A stretch of DNA of 64,000 nucleotides, taken from the NCBI RefSeq assembly GCF_009650765.1, contig NZ_CP045740.1, forward strand, positions 6,114,001-6,178,000. Reading direction: 5' to 3'. Positions 41,804 through 50,798 of this stretch are shown piece by piece. Source of the stretch: Streptomyces sp. SUK 48. GTDB taxonomy: Bacteria; Actinomycetota; Actinomycetes; Streptomycetales; Streptomycetaceae. The notes beneath the pieces were generated by a model. The model saw only the letters and a program-made list of their open reading frames with translations. It searched no databases and was not told the DNA's origin. The number at the start of each line of letters is the position of its first letter. Within the stretch, counting starts at the first letter, position 1. A program made the translations under genes and the position numbers.

Positions 41804-43015
41804 ATGAAGACGATCGACGAACTTCTCGCCGACGGCGTAAGCGGCAAGCGGGTCTTCGTCCGCGCCGACCTCAATGTGCCGCTGGCCGACGGGACGATCA
41901 CCGACGACGGCCGCATCCGCGCCGTGCTGCCCACCGTCAAGGCGCTCGCCGGAGCGGGCGCCAAGGTGATCGTCGCCTCGCACCTGGGCCGCCCCAAGGG
42001 CGCCCCGGACCCCGCCTTCTCGCTGCTGCCCGCCGCCGAGCGCCTCGGTGAACTGCTCGGCGCCCCGGTCGCCTTCGCGGACGACACGGTCGGCCCCGCC
42101 GCCCACGACGCCGTCGACGGCCTCGAGCCCGGCCAGGTCGCTGTCATCGAGAACCTGCGTTTCAACCCCGGGGAGACCGCCAAGGACGACGCCGAGCGCG
42201 GCGAGTTCGCGGACCGGCTGGCCGCCCTCGCCGACGTGTACGTCGGCGACGGCTTCGGCGCCGTGCACCGCAAGCACGCCTCCGTCTACGACCTCCCGGC
42301 CCGGCTGCCGCACTACGCCGGCTACCTCATCGCCACCGAGGTCGGCGTCCTGAAGAAGCTCACCGAGGACGTCGAGCGCCCCTATGTCGTCGCGCTCGGC
42401 GGCGCCAAGGTCTCCGACAAGCTCGCCGTCATCGACCAGCTGCTCGGCAAGGCCGACCGGCTGCTCATCGGCGGCGGCATGGCCTACACCTTCCTGAAGG
42501 CCAAGGGCTACGAGGTCGGCATCTCCCTCCTCCAGGAGGACCAGGTCCCGGCCGTCACCGAGTACATGGAACGCGCCGAGAAGCTCGGCGTGGAACTGCT
42601 GCTCCCCGTCGACGTCCTGGTCTCCCGGGAGTTCCCGGACCTGAAGACCAAGGCGCCGAGCCAGTACAACACCGTCGACGCGGACAAGATCCCCGCCGAC
42701 CAGGAGGGCCTGGACATCGGCCCGAAGACCCGGGAGCTGTACGCCTCGAAGCTCGCCGACGCCCGGACCGTGTTCTGGAACGGCCCCATGGGTGTCTTCG
42801 AGCACCCGGACTACGCCGAGGGCACCAAGGCGGTCGCCCGGGCGCTCGTAGACTCGAACGGTTTCACCGTCGTCGGCGGCGGTGACTCCGCCGCGGCCGT
42901 GCGCACGCTCGGCTTCGACGAGAACGCATTCGGCCACATCTCGACCGGTGGCGGCGCCTCCCTCGAATACCTCGAGGGCAAGACGCTTCCCGGTCTCGCC
43001 GCACTGGAGGACTGA
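41804..43015 (+). CDS. pgk: phosphoglycerate kinase
   Basis: A 403-residue enzyme. KRVFVRADLNVPL at the N-terminus, SHLGRPKG, ENLRFNPGE, and the C-terminal nucleotide loop FTVVGGGDSAAAV with STGGGASLEYLEG are all present. It transfers the phosphate of 1,3-bisphosphoglycerate to ADP. ATG 41804 follows AGGAG by 8 bp. tpiA begins 6 bp after its stop codon, so pgk and tpiA are certainly co-transcribed. Confidence 0.97.
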   Translation: MKTIDELLADGVSGKRVFVRADLNVPLADGTITDDGRIRAVLPTVKALAGAGAKVIVASHLGRPKGAPDPAFSLLPAAERLGELLGAPVAFADDTVGPAAHDAVDGLEPGQVAVIENLRFNPGETAKDDAERGEFADRLAALADVYVGDGFGAVHRKHASVYDLPARLPHYAGYLIATEVGVLKKLTEDVERPYVVALGGAKVSDKLAVIDQLLGKADRLLIGGGMAYTFLKAKGYEVGISLLQEDQVPAVTEYMERAEKLGVELLLPVDVLVSREFPDLKTKAPSQYNTVDADKIPADQEGLDIGPKTRELYASKLADARTVFWNGPMGVFEHPDYAEGTKAVARALVDSNGFTVVGGGDSAAAVRTLGFDENAFGHISTGGGASLEYLEGKTLPGLAALED

Positions 43016-43021
43016 CCCCGT

Positions 43022-43798
<777 letters not shown>

Positions 43799-43853
43799 CG
43801 GGGCGGCTGTGCCGTCCATGAGTAGGCGGTAGCCGCGATACGTCGTACTCTTG

Positions 43854-43883
43854 CGGGGGCACGGCCCAGGTGCTGTGCCCCCG
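43854..43883 (+). terminator. hairpin between tpiA and secG
   Basis: CGGGGGCAC (43854-43862) and GTGCCCCCG (43875-43883) form a perfect 9-bp stem with a 12-nt loop. It lies 35 bp before the secG start and could end the glycolytic message or sit in the secG leader. Confidence 0.6.
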
Positions 43884-43917
43884 TCGTCCATCCGAATCCG
43901 AGGAAGTTGGTCCAGCC

Positions 43918-44154
43918 GTGGTTTTGGGGTTCTCGATCGCCCTGATCGTCTTCAGCCTGCTGCTGATGCTGCTGGTGCTGATGCACAAGGGAAAGGGCGG
44001 CGGCCTCTCCGACATGTTCGGCGGCGGCATGCAGTCCTCCGTCGGCGGCTCCTCGGTCGCCGAGCGCAACCTCGACCGGATCACCGTCGTGATCGGCCTG
44101 CTGTGGATCACGTGCATCGTGGTCCTCGGCATCCTGATGAAGACGAACAGCTGA
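43918..44154 (+). CDS. secG: preprotein translocase subunit SecG
   Basis: A 78-residue protein with two membrane helices (LGFSIALIVFSLLLMLLVLM and VVIGLLWITCIVVLGILM). They are joined by a glycine-rich loop (KGKGGGLSDMFGGG), the standard SecG plan. It supports SecA-driven export through SecYEG. GTG 43918 has GAGGAAG 11 bp upstream. Its place between tpiA and the RbpA-family gene is common in streptomycetes. Confidence 0.95.
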   Translation: MVLGFSIALIVFSLLLMLLVLMHKGKGGGLSDMFGGGMQSSVGGSSVAERNLDRITVVIGLLWITCIVVLGILMKTNS

Positions 44155-44310
44155 TCCCGGCCTTCCAGGCACACTCATTCCGTACGTTGAGCCCCATGTT
44201 CGGTACGCGCTCCCGAGCGCGGCCTATCATGGGGCTTGCGTCTGCGTGCGGGGGCGGTAACTCCCATCACTGGACGCGCGTTGGGCCTTACGTAGACTGA
44301 GGCGCTCGCG

Positions 44311-44337
44311 GCGAAGCGGTACGCCGACTCGCTTCGC
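44311..44337 (+). other. hairpin in the leader of the RbpA-family gene
   Basis: GCGAAGCG (44311-44318) and CGCTTCGC (44330-44337) form a perfect 8-bp stem with an 11-nt loop. It lies downstream of a possible -10 TAGACT (44293-44298) and just ahead of the ribosome site. It would be part of the 5' untranslated leader. Confidence 0.45.
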
Positions 44338-44364
44338 GGCACCATCACGCAGGGAGTTACGACC

Positions 44365-44700
44365 GTGGCAAGTGGCAACGCGATCCGAGGAAGCCGGGTC
44401 GGGGCGGGGCCGATGGGCGAGGCCGAGCGCGGCGAGTCCGCACCGCGGCTGCGCATCTCCTTCTGGTGCTCCAACGGGCACGAGACCCAGCCGAGTTTCG
44501 CCAGCGACGCACAGGTCCCCGACACCTGGGACTGCCCGCGCTGTGGCTTTCCGGCCGGCCAGGACCGGGACAACCCGCCGGACCCGCCGCGCACCGAGCC
44601 GTACAAGACGCACCTCGCGTATGTGCGGGAGCGGCGCAGCGACGCGGACGGCGAGGCGATCCTCGCCGAGGCACTCGCCAAACTGCGCGGCGAGATCTAG
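44365..44700 (+). CDS. rbpA: RbpA-family RNA polymerase-binding protein
   Basis: A 111-residue protein with the RbpA plan: a basic N-terminal tail (GNAIRGSR), a zinc module (CSNGHETQ...WDCPRCG) and a C-terminal helix pair (KTHLAYVRERRSDADGEAI and a last EALAKLRGEI). RbpA activates transcription by stabilising the open complex formed by the principal sigma factors of actinobacteria. This protein is shorter and more divergent than canonical RbpA, lacking its long basic C-terminal end, so it may be a paralogue rather than the housekeeping copy. GTG 44365 follows AGGGAG. Confidence 0.8.
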   Translation: MASGNAIRGSRVGAGPMGEAERGESAPRLRISFWCSNGHETQPSFASDAQVPDTWDCPRCGFPAGQDRDNPPDPPRTEPYKTHLAYVRERRSDADGEAILAEALAKLRGEI

Positions 44701-44843
44701 GGCCTCTCGTTCGGATCTTGCCGGGCTCGCGGGCCCTGGTGCCTGATCCGGCCTGATCCACACGGAAGACCCTGGACATTGAGCCCGGCCGGGCACCCTC
44801 GGGTGCCTGGCCGGAGCCGTATCCGCCGCTCGCTCCCGATCGA

Positions 44844-44866
44844 TTGTCAGTGGCACCCTCTACGGT
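44844..44866 (+). promoter_or_regulatory. PafBC/RecA-NDp-type promoter of an MFS gene
   Basis: TTGTCAGTG (44844-44852), eight bases, TACGGT (44861-44866). It matches exactly the motif found at uvrA, uvrB and the alkyltransferase gene. The predicted 5' end is about 25 nt before the GTG start at 44899, leaving room for its GGGGAG ribosome site. Confidence 0.85.
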
Positions 44867-44898
44867 TCTCGTGAAGGCGACGACCGCGAGGGGGAGTT

Positions 44899-46167
44899 GT
44901 GACGACGGTGGCGGCGGGCCAGACGCGGGCGCCCGTGTGGCGCGGGGGTTTCGGACGGCTGTGGAGCGCCGCCGTGCTGTCCCGCTTCGGCGACGCGCTG
45001 CGCATCGCCGCGCTGCCGCTGCTCGCCGCCTCGCTGACCGACCGGCCCCTGCTCATCGCCACCGTGGCCGCCTGCGGCTATCTGCCCTGGATCCTCTTCG
45101 GGTTGTGCGGCGGGGCCATCGCCGACCGGGTCGACCAACGGCGCGCCATGTGGACCGTGGACACGGTACGAGGAGTGCTGGTCGCCGCCTTCGCGGTGGC
45201 CGTCGCCCTCGGACACGCCTCGATCGCGCTGCTCGTCGCGCTGGCCTTCACCCTGACCACGCTTCAGACCCTCTTCGACAACGCCGCCACCGCCCTGCTG
45301 CCCGCCCTGGTCGGCCCCGAGGCCCTCGGCAGCGCCAACGCCCGGCTGATGACCGGGCAGACGATCGCGGGCGGGCTGTTCGGGGCCCCCGTCGTGCCGG
45401 TGCTGCTCGCCGCCGGGGCCGCCGCGCCCTTCCTGGCCGACGCGGGCACCTTCCTGGCGGCCGCCGCGCTGGTCGCCTCCCTGCGCACCGGGGCCCCCGA
45501 GCGGGCCCCGAGACCGGCGGGCAGCACCCTGCGCCGGGAGATCGCCGCCGGAGTGCGCACCCTGTGGCGGGACCGGCCGCTGCGCGGACTGTGCGCCGCC
45601 ACGGCCCTGTGCAACATCGGCATGGGCGCCCTGATCGCCACCCTGGTCGTGCTCGTGACCGGCTGGCTGCACGCGGGCACCGCCGGCTACGCGGCCGCCA
45701 CCACCGCGTACACCGTCGGCGGCCTGGCCGGGGGCGCGGTGAACCGGCGGCTCACCGCCGCGCTCGGCCCGGTGCGCACCGTCCTGCTCGCCGGTACGGC
45801 ACAGACCGCGGCGCTCGTCGTCATGGGCTCGGTGCCGCGCCTGACCGCCCTGGTGGCGGCCATGGCGGCCTTCGGGTTCATGGGGATGCTGTGGAACGTC
45901 AACAGCACCACCCTGATGCAGCAGCGCAGCCCCGCCGGCGCCCTCGGCCGGGTCAGCTCCGCCTTCCGCACCCTGAGCGTCGCCGGGGCCCCGCTGGGCG
46001 CCCTGCTCGGCGGCGCGGTGGCCACCGCCTGGGGCCGGGGCACGCCGGCCCTGCTCGCGGCCGCCTTCTTCGTCCTCTCCGTCGTCGCACTCATACCGGC
46101 CGCCCGGCCGGACGCGTCCGTCCCGGCGCCGCGGGACGGCGTCACCACGGCTCGCGCCCCCGGGTGA
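44899..46167 (+). CDS. MFS transporter, probable drug/metabolite exporter
   Basis: A 422-residue 12-helix protein of the EntS/MFS_3 type. Helix 1 reads [20 protein letters not shown], and the loop motif [13 protein letters not shown] lies between helices 2 and 3. [19 protein letters not shown] in the middle and [25 protein letters not shown] in the second half are family-typical (each given only in part). Substrate unknown. The exact DNA-damage promoter motif upstream makes export of a genotoxic compound a testable idea. It is co-directional with pgi, which starts 52 bp later. Confidence 0.9.
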   Translation: MTTVAAGQTRAPVWRGGFGRLWSAAVLSRFGDALRIAALPLLAASLTDRPLLIATVAACGYLPWILFGLCGGAIADRVDQRRAMWTVDTVRGVLVAAFAVAVALGHASIALLVALAFTLTTLQTLFDNAATALLPALVGPEALGSANARLMTGQTIAGGLFGAPVVPVLLAAGAAAPFLADAGTFLAAAALVASLRTGAPERAPRPAGSTLRREIAAGVRTLWRDRPLRGLCAATALCNIGMGALIATLVVLVTGWLHAGTAGYAAATTAYTVGGLAGGAVNRRLTAALGPVRTVLLAGTAQTAALVVMGSVPRLTALVAAMAAFGFMGMLWNVNSTTLMQQRSPAGALGRVSSAFRTLSVAGAPLGALLGGAVATAWGRGTPALLAAAFFVLSVVALIPAARPDASVPAPRDGVTTARAPG

Positions 46168-46219
46168 TCAATTAGGTTGGAAGCACTGGGACAGGCACGA
46201 AAGAAGGCGGAAGTCGGAA

Positions 46220-47911
46220 ATGAACGCAGACGGCCGTACCAGGCTCGACCAGTTGCCCGAGTGGACCGCCCTCGCGGAACACCGGGAGGAGCTGGCCGAC
46301 ACCCATCTGAGGGATCTGTTCGCCACCGACCCCGAGCGCGGCACCGGCTACACGCTGCGGGTCGGCGATCTCCACATCGACTACGGCAAGCACCTGGTCA
46401 CCGGCGAGACACTGCGGCTGCTGCGCGAGCTGGCCGCGGCCACCGACGTGTTCGGGCTGCGGGACGCCATGTTCCGCGGCGAGAAGATCAACGTCACCGA
46501 GGGCCGGGCGGTGCTGCACACCGCGCTGCGCGCGCCCCGGGACGCGGTGATCGAGGTCGACGGCGAGAACGTGGTGCCCCAGGTGCACGCCGTCCTCGAC
46601 AAGATGGCCGGCTTCGCCGGCCGGGTGCGCTCCGGCGCTTGGACGGGCCATACGGGCAGGCGGATCCGTCATGTCGTCAACATCGGCATCGGCGGCTCCG
46701 ACCTCGGTCCCGCGATGGCGTACGAGGCGCTGCGCGCCTTCGCCGACCGGGACCTGACCGTGCGCTTCGTGTCGAACGTGGACGGCGCCGACCTGCACGA
46801 GGCCACCCGCGATCTCGACCCGGCCGAGACGCTGTTCATCGTGGCGTCCAAGACGTTCACGACGATCGAGACGATCACCAACGCGACGTCCGCGCGTTCG
46901 TGGCTGCTCGATGCGTTCGACGGTGGGGGCACCTCCCGCCCGAGCGAAGCCGGGAGCGGGGGAGACAAGGCCGTCGCGAAGCATTTCGTGGCGCTGTCGA
47001 CCAACGCGGAGAAGGTCACCGAGTTCGGTATCGACCCGGACAACATGTTCGAGTTCTGGGACTGGGTCGGGGGCCGTTACTCGTACGACTCCGCGATCGG
47101 TCTCTCCCTGATGATCGCCATCGGGCCGGACCGTTTCCGGGAGATGCTGGACGGCTTCCACCTGGTCGACGAGCACTTCCGCACCGCGCCCGCCGAGGCC
47201 AACGCCCCGCTGCTGCTGGGCCTGCTGGGCATCTGGTACGGCAACTTCCACGACGCCCAGTCGCACGCCGTACTGCCCTACAGCCACTACCTGTCCAGGT
47301 TCACCGCCTACCTCCAGCAGCTGGACATGGAGTCCAACGGCAAGTCCGTGGACCGCCAGGGACGCCGGGTGGAGTGGCAGACGGGTCCCGTGGTGTGGGG
47401 CACGCCGGGCACCAACGGGCAGCACGCGTACTACCAGTTGATCCACCAGGGCACCAAGCTGATCCCCGCCGACTTCATCGGCTTCGCCCGCCCCATCGGC
47501 GAGCTGAGCGGTGAACTCAAGGCGCAGCACGACCTGCTGATGGCGAACTTCTTCGCCCAGACCCAGGCGCTGGCGTTCGGCAAGAGCGCCGAGGAGGTCC
47601 GCGCGGAGGGCGTGCCCGAGGAGCAGGTGGCGCACCGCACCTTCCGCGGCGACCACCCGACCACGACGATCCTCGCCGCCGAGCTGACCCCGTCCGTGCT
47701 GGGCCAGCTGATCGCGCTGTACGAGCACAAGGTGTTCGTCCAGGGCGCGGTGTGGGACATCGACTCCTTCGACCAGTGGGGCGTGGAGCTGGGCAAGGTC
47801 CTCGCCAAACGCGTCGAACCCGCCCTCACCGACGGCGCGGACGTCCCCGGCCTCGACCCCTCCACCACGGCGCTGGTCGCCACGTACCGGGAGCTGCGCG
47901 GCCGCGGCTGA
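46220..47911 (+). CDS. pgi: glucose-6-phosphate isomerase
   Basis: A 563-residue enzyme, about 14 longer than E. coli Pgi (549). It has [26 protein letters not shown] (substrate phosphate loop), [12 protein letters not shown], the catalytic region [29 protein letters not shown] and the C-terminal lysine region. It interconverts glucose 6-phosphate and fructose 6-phosphate. The extra residues, [14 protein letters not shown] around 235-248, lie exactly where an imperfect DNA palindrome is inserted, between [13 protein letters not shown] and DKAVAKHF. The frame is kept, so the enzyme is probably functional. Confidence 0.96.
   Translation: MNADGRTRLDQLPEWTALAEHREELADTHLRDLFATDPERGTGYTLRVGDLHIDYGKHLVTGETLRLLRELAAATDVFGLRDAMFRGEKINVTEGRAVLHTALRAPRDAVIEVDGENVVPQVHAVLDKMAGFAGRVRSGAWTGHTGRRIRHVVNIGIGGSDLGPAMAYEALRAFADRDLTVRFVSNVDGADLHEATRDLDPAETLFIVASKTFTTIETITNATSARSWLLDAFDGGGTSRPSEAGSGGDKAVAKHFVALSTNAEKVTEFGIDPDNMFEFWDWVGGRYSYDSAIGLSLMIAIGPDRFREMLDGFHLVDEHFRTAPAEANAPLLLGLLGIWYGNFHDAQSHAVLPYSHYLSRFTAYLQQLDMESNGKSVDRQGRRVEWQTGPVVWGTPGTNGQHAYYQLIHQGTKLIPADFIGFARPIGELSGELKAQHDLLMANFFAQTQALAFGKSAEEVRAEGVPEEQVAHRTFRGDHPTTTILAAELTPSVLGQLIALYEHKVFVQGAVWDIDSFDQWGVELGKVLAKRVEPALTDGADVPGLDPSTTALVATYRELRGRG
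46921..46963. repeat. dispersed-repeat-like palindrome inserted in pgi
   Basis: A 43-bp imperfect palindrome beginning with TGGGGGCACCTCCCGCCCG and ending GGGAGCGGGGGAG. CTCCCG and CGGGAG arms surround GAGCGAAG. It resembles the short GGGGGCACCTCCC...GGGGGAG elements that I recall scattered through Streptomyces genomes. It sits in frame within pgi and codes for about 14 extra residues. No second copy was found in this window. Confidence 0.65.
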
Positions 47912-48003
47912 CCGGAGCGGGGAGCACGGGGCATCGGCGGTCCGCCGTCCGGTGTCCCGTACACTCCCGATGATCATGGACAACGCTACTCGGGGAGTAC
48001 GCA

Positions 48004-48774
48004 GTGGCACGGGGGAACCGGGCGCCGGGCGCCCAGAGCGGTCGCAACTACCTGAAGGCCCATCACGCGGCATGGGCGGTGTTCCACCCCGCGTGGATAC
48101 CGGAACCGCTCGATCCGGGCGTCGAACAGCTCAAGCGGATCCGGGTGGCGGCGGGCACGGTCGCCGCCGTCGGCGTCTACACCTTCGTGCAGGGCGGCTT
48201 CGCCGTCGCGGAGATGCTGGAGAACCTGCTGATCGCCTGCGGGGTCCTGCTGGTGATCGCCCCGCTCACGGTCGGGGTGATGCTGTGGATCTGGCGGCGC
48301 GGCGGCAGCCTGCGCTCCCTGCGGCCGCCGCTGCTGCGCGCCCTGGGACTGCTGCTCACGTTCGTGGCGGCGGCCGGCCTGACCCTGTTCCTGCTCCAGA
48401 ACAACGGCCGGACGGACATGGGACTGCTGATCCTCCCCGTGGGCCTGCTGACGCTGTGGCTGATCTGGTTCGTCGGCGCCGGGGCCCTGCGCGTCACCGG
48501 CAACTTCTTCGGCACGGCCGCCGTGCACCGCGGTCTGCCGCCGCTGCTCGCCCTCGTCACCACCTGGCTGATGGCCCTGCCCGACCTGTTCACCGGCGAT
48601 CTGCACGGCCTCGGGCTCACCCTCGGCATCGTCTTCATCCTCGGCGCCCCGGTGACGGTCACCGGTATCGCGCTGTACGAACTGGCCGTCCTGAAGCGGC
48701 GGTTCGGCATACGGCTGGCGGACCATCCGGCGCTGCACCTCGGCCGGACACCGTACGACCCCCGCTACGCGTAG
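48004..48774 (+). CDS. conserved membrane protein, function unknown
   Basis: A 256-residue protein with about six hydrophobic segments, for example VGVYTFVQGGFAVAEM, LLIACGVLLVIAPLTVGVML and LTLGIVFILGAPVTVTGIAL. The basic N-terminus ends in HPAWIPEPLDPGVEQLKRIR. I do not recognise a family. GTG 48004 is preceded by GGGGAG. It lies between pgi and the convergent pentose-phosphate operon and ends at a bidirectional terminator. Confidence 0.8.
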   Translation: MARGNRAPGAQSGRNYLKAHHAAWAVFHPAWIPEPLDPGVEQLKRIRVAAGTVAAVGVYTFVQGGFAVAEMLENLLIACGVLLVIAPLTVGVMLWIWRRGGSLRSLRPPLLRALGLLLTFVAAAGLTLFLLQNNGRTDMGLLILPVGLLTLWLIWFVGAGALRVTGNFFGTAAVHRGLPPLLALVTTWLMALPDLFTGDLHGLGLTLGIVFILGAPVTVTGIALYELAVLKRRFGIRLADHPALHLGRTPYDPRYA

Positions 48775-48794
48775 GGCCGCTGAGCCCCCCAACG

Positions 48795-48830
48795 GGAGAC
48801 GGCGGGGACCATCGGCTCCCCGCCGTCTCC
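48795..48830. terminator. bidirectional terminator
   Basis: GGAGACGGCGGGGA (48795-48808) and TCCCCGCCGTCTCC (48817-48830) form a perfect 14-bp stem with an 8-nt loop. It lies between the convergent membrane-protein gene and pgl. Confidence 0.88.
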
Positions 48831-48852
48831 TTCGCCTATCCGTGGACCGGTG

Positions 48853-49635
48853 TCACGGAGACGCCGGCGGATACAGCGAGCGCGGCAGCTGGGAGGCCGC
48901 CGCCGAGTCCAGCAGCCACAGGGTGCGGCTGCGGCCGCGGGCGCCCGCCGCCGGGGCCTGGATCTCACCCGCGCCGGACAGGGCGATGGCCGCGGCCTCC
49001 GCCTTGTCCTCGCCCGCCGCGAGCAGCCAGACCTCACGGGCCGAGCGGATCGCGGGCAGGGTGAGCGAGATCCGGGTCGGCGGCGGCTTGGGCGCGCCGT
49101 GCACGCCCACCACCGTGCGCTCGGTCTCCCGTACGGCCGGCAGCTCCGGGAAGAGCGAGGCCACATGGGTGTCCGGGCCGACGCCCAGCATCAGCACGTC
49201 GAAGGTGGGCACCGAGCCATGGTTCTCCGGCCCGGCCGACTTCGCCAGCTCCGCCGCGTACGCCTCGGCCGCCGCCTCGACGTCCGCGCCGTACGGCCCG
49301 TCGGAGGCGGGCATGGCGTGCACGCGCGCCGGGTCCAGCGGGACGGAGTCCAGCAGGGCCGCGCGTGCCTGGGTGACATTGCGCTCGGGGTCGCCCTCGG
49401 GCAGATAGCGCTCGTCGCCCCACCACAGGTCGAGACGGGTCCAGTCCACGGCGTCCCGGGCCGGCGCCTCGGCGAGCGTGGCCAGCAGACCGTTGCCGTT
49501 GCGGCCGCCCGTGAGGACCACGGACGCGGTGCCCCGGGACGCCTGCGCGTCCACGATCTTCGTGATCAGGCGGGCCGCGGCGGCCTGGGCCATCAGTTCC
49601 TTGTCGCGGTGGACGACCAGCTGAGGGGTGCTCAC
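48853..49635 (-). CDS. pgl: 6-phosphogluconolactonase
   Basis: A 260-residue enzyme of the oxidative pentose-phosphate pathway. It hydrolyses 6-phosphogluconolactone made by Zwf. It has VVLTGGRNGNGLLATL, DLWWGDERYLPEGDPERN, and LMLGVGPDTHVASLFP, where most relatives read GMGxDGHxASLFP. The usual G-H is thus P-D-T-H here, a form common in actinobacteria. The GTG start at 49635 overlaps the opcA stop (GTGA). It is the last gene of the tkt-tal-zwf-opcA-pgl operon. Confidence 0.94.
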   Translation of the reverse strand: MSTPQLVVHRDKELMAQAAAARLITKIVDAQASRGTASVVLTGGRNGNGLLATLAEAPARDAVDWTRLDLWWGDERYLPEGDPERNVTQARAALLDSVPLDPARVHAMPASDGPYGADVEAAAEAYAAELAKSAGPENHGSVPTFDVLMLGVGPDTHVASLFPELPAVRETERTVVGVHGAPKPPPTRISLTLPAIRSAREVWLLAAGEDKAEAAAIALSGAGEIQAPAAGARGRSRTLWLLDSAAASQLPRSLYPPASP

Positions 49636-50798
49636 TTCGCCGACGCCTTCCTGGAGGGTGCCTTCTTCGCGGCCCTGGACGACGTCGCCTTCTTCGCGGG
49701 AGCCTTGGCCGCACGCACGGGCTCCGGCTCGGCGGCCGGGGCCTCCTCGGCGGAGGCCGGCTTCGCCTCGTCCGCGGAAGCCGAAGCCGAATCCGCGTCC
49801 GAATCCGCAGCGGAAGCCGAATCCGCGGCCGAGCCCGCAGCGGAAGCCGAATCCGAGGCCCCCTGCTCCGGAACCGTGTCCAGCCGGTCCACGCCGTACC
49901 GCAGCGCCGACGCGTAGGTGTCGTCCGGGTCCAGCCGGCGCAGCTCCTCCGCGATCAGCTCGGCGGTGTCGCGCCGGTTGAGCGCCACCGCGCGGGCCGG
50001 CTGCCCCTTGATGGACAGCGTGGCCAGCGAGCCGTCCGCGCGGTCCAGGGAGATCGGGCCGCATGTGGTGTCCATGCGGACGGCGGTCAGCCCGGGCCCC
50101 GCGGACGGGGAGCGCCGGACCGGCACGTCCAGCCGGTCCGCGAGCCACATCGCCAGCAGCTCGCAGCTCGGGTTGAACGCCTCGCCCTCCACCTCGACCG
50201 CCTTCACCCGGCAGTCGACCTGGTCCAGGGCGGCCGCCAGCATCGAGCGCCACGGCGTGATCCGGGTCCAGGACAGATCGGTGTCGCCGGGGGTGTAGGC
50301 GTCGGCGCGGGCCGCGAGTTCCCGCACCGGCTCCTCGGCCGCGTAGGTGTCGGTGACCCGGCGCTGGGCCAGCGCGCCCAGCGGGTCCTTCGCCGGGTCC
50401 AGCGGAGCGTTCACCGGCCACCACACGACGACCGGGGCGTCCGGCAGCAGCAGCGGCAGCGCGACCGAGTCGGCGTGCTGGGACACCTCGCCGTACAGCC
50501 GCAGCATGACCGTCTCGCCACTGCCCGCGTCCGCGCCCACCCGCACCTCGGCGTCGAGGCGCGAGGTGGTGCGGTCGCGCGAGGTGCGGGAGATCCGCTT
50601 GATGACCACCAGGGTGCGCGAGGGGTGCTCGCGCGAGGCGTCGTTGGCGGACTTCAGGGCGTCGTAGGCGTTCTCCTCGTCGGTGACGATGACGAGGGTC
50701 AGGACCATGCCGACGGCGGGGGTGCCGATGGCCCGGCGGCCTTGCACGAGCGCCTTGTTGATCTCGCCGGCGGTGGTGTCGGTCAGGTCTATCTTCAT
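49632..50798 (-). CDS. opcA: glucose-6-phosphate dehydrogenase assembly protein OpcA
   Basis: A 388-residue OpcA protein. Conserved blocks are MKIDLTDTTAGEINKALV, TLVIVTDEENAYDALK, LLLPDAPVVVWWP and LAMWLADRLDVPV. OpcA is needed for active Zwf in cyanobacteria and actinobacteria. The last 75 or so residues are an extra tail: a Ser/Ala/Asp repeat, then a basic Lys/Ala part (KAPAKKATSSRAAKKAPSRK). The acidic part is encoded by an imperfect 30-bp tandem repeat. The ATG overlaps the zwf stop (ATGA). Confidence 0.94.
   Translation of the reverse strand: MKIDLTDTTAGEINKALVQGRRAIGTPAVGMVLTLVIVTDEENAYDALKSANDASREHPSRTLVVIKRISRTSRDRTTSRLDAEVRVGADAGSGETVMLRLYGEVSQHADSVALPLLLPDAPVVVWWPVNAPLDPAKDPLGALAQRRVTDTYAAEEPVRELAARADAYTPGDTDLSWTRITPWRSMLAAALDQVDCRVKAVEVEGEAFNPSCELLAMWLADRLDVPVRRSPSAGPGLTAVRMDTTCGPISLDRADGSLATLSIKGQPARAVALNRRDTAELIAEELRRLDPDDTYASALRYGVDRLDTVPEQGASDSASAAGSAADSASAADSDADSASASADEAKPASAEEAPAAEPEPVRAAKAPAKKATSSRAAKKAPSRKASAK
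49801..49860. repeat. 30-bp tandem repeat in the 3' part of opcA
   Basis: Two 30-bp units (49801-49830 and 49831-49860) agree at 27 of 30 positions, each with GCAGCGGAAGCCGAATCCG. Similar, more decayed units continue toward 49765. They encode the Ser/Ala/Asp-rich tail of OpcA and are prone to length change. Confidence 0.75.
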
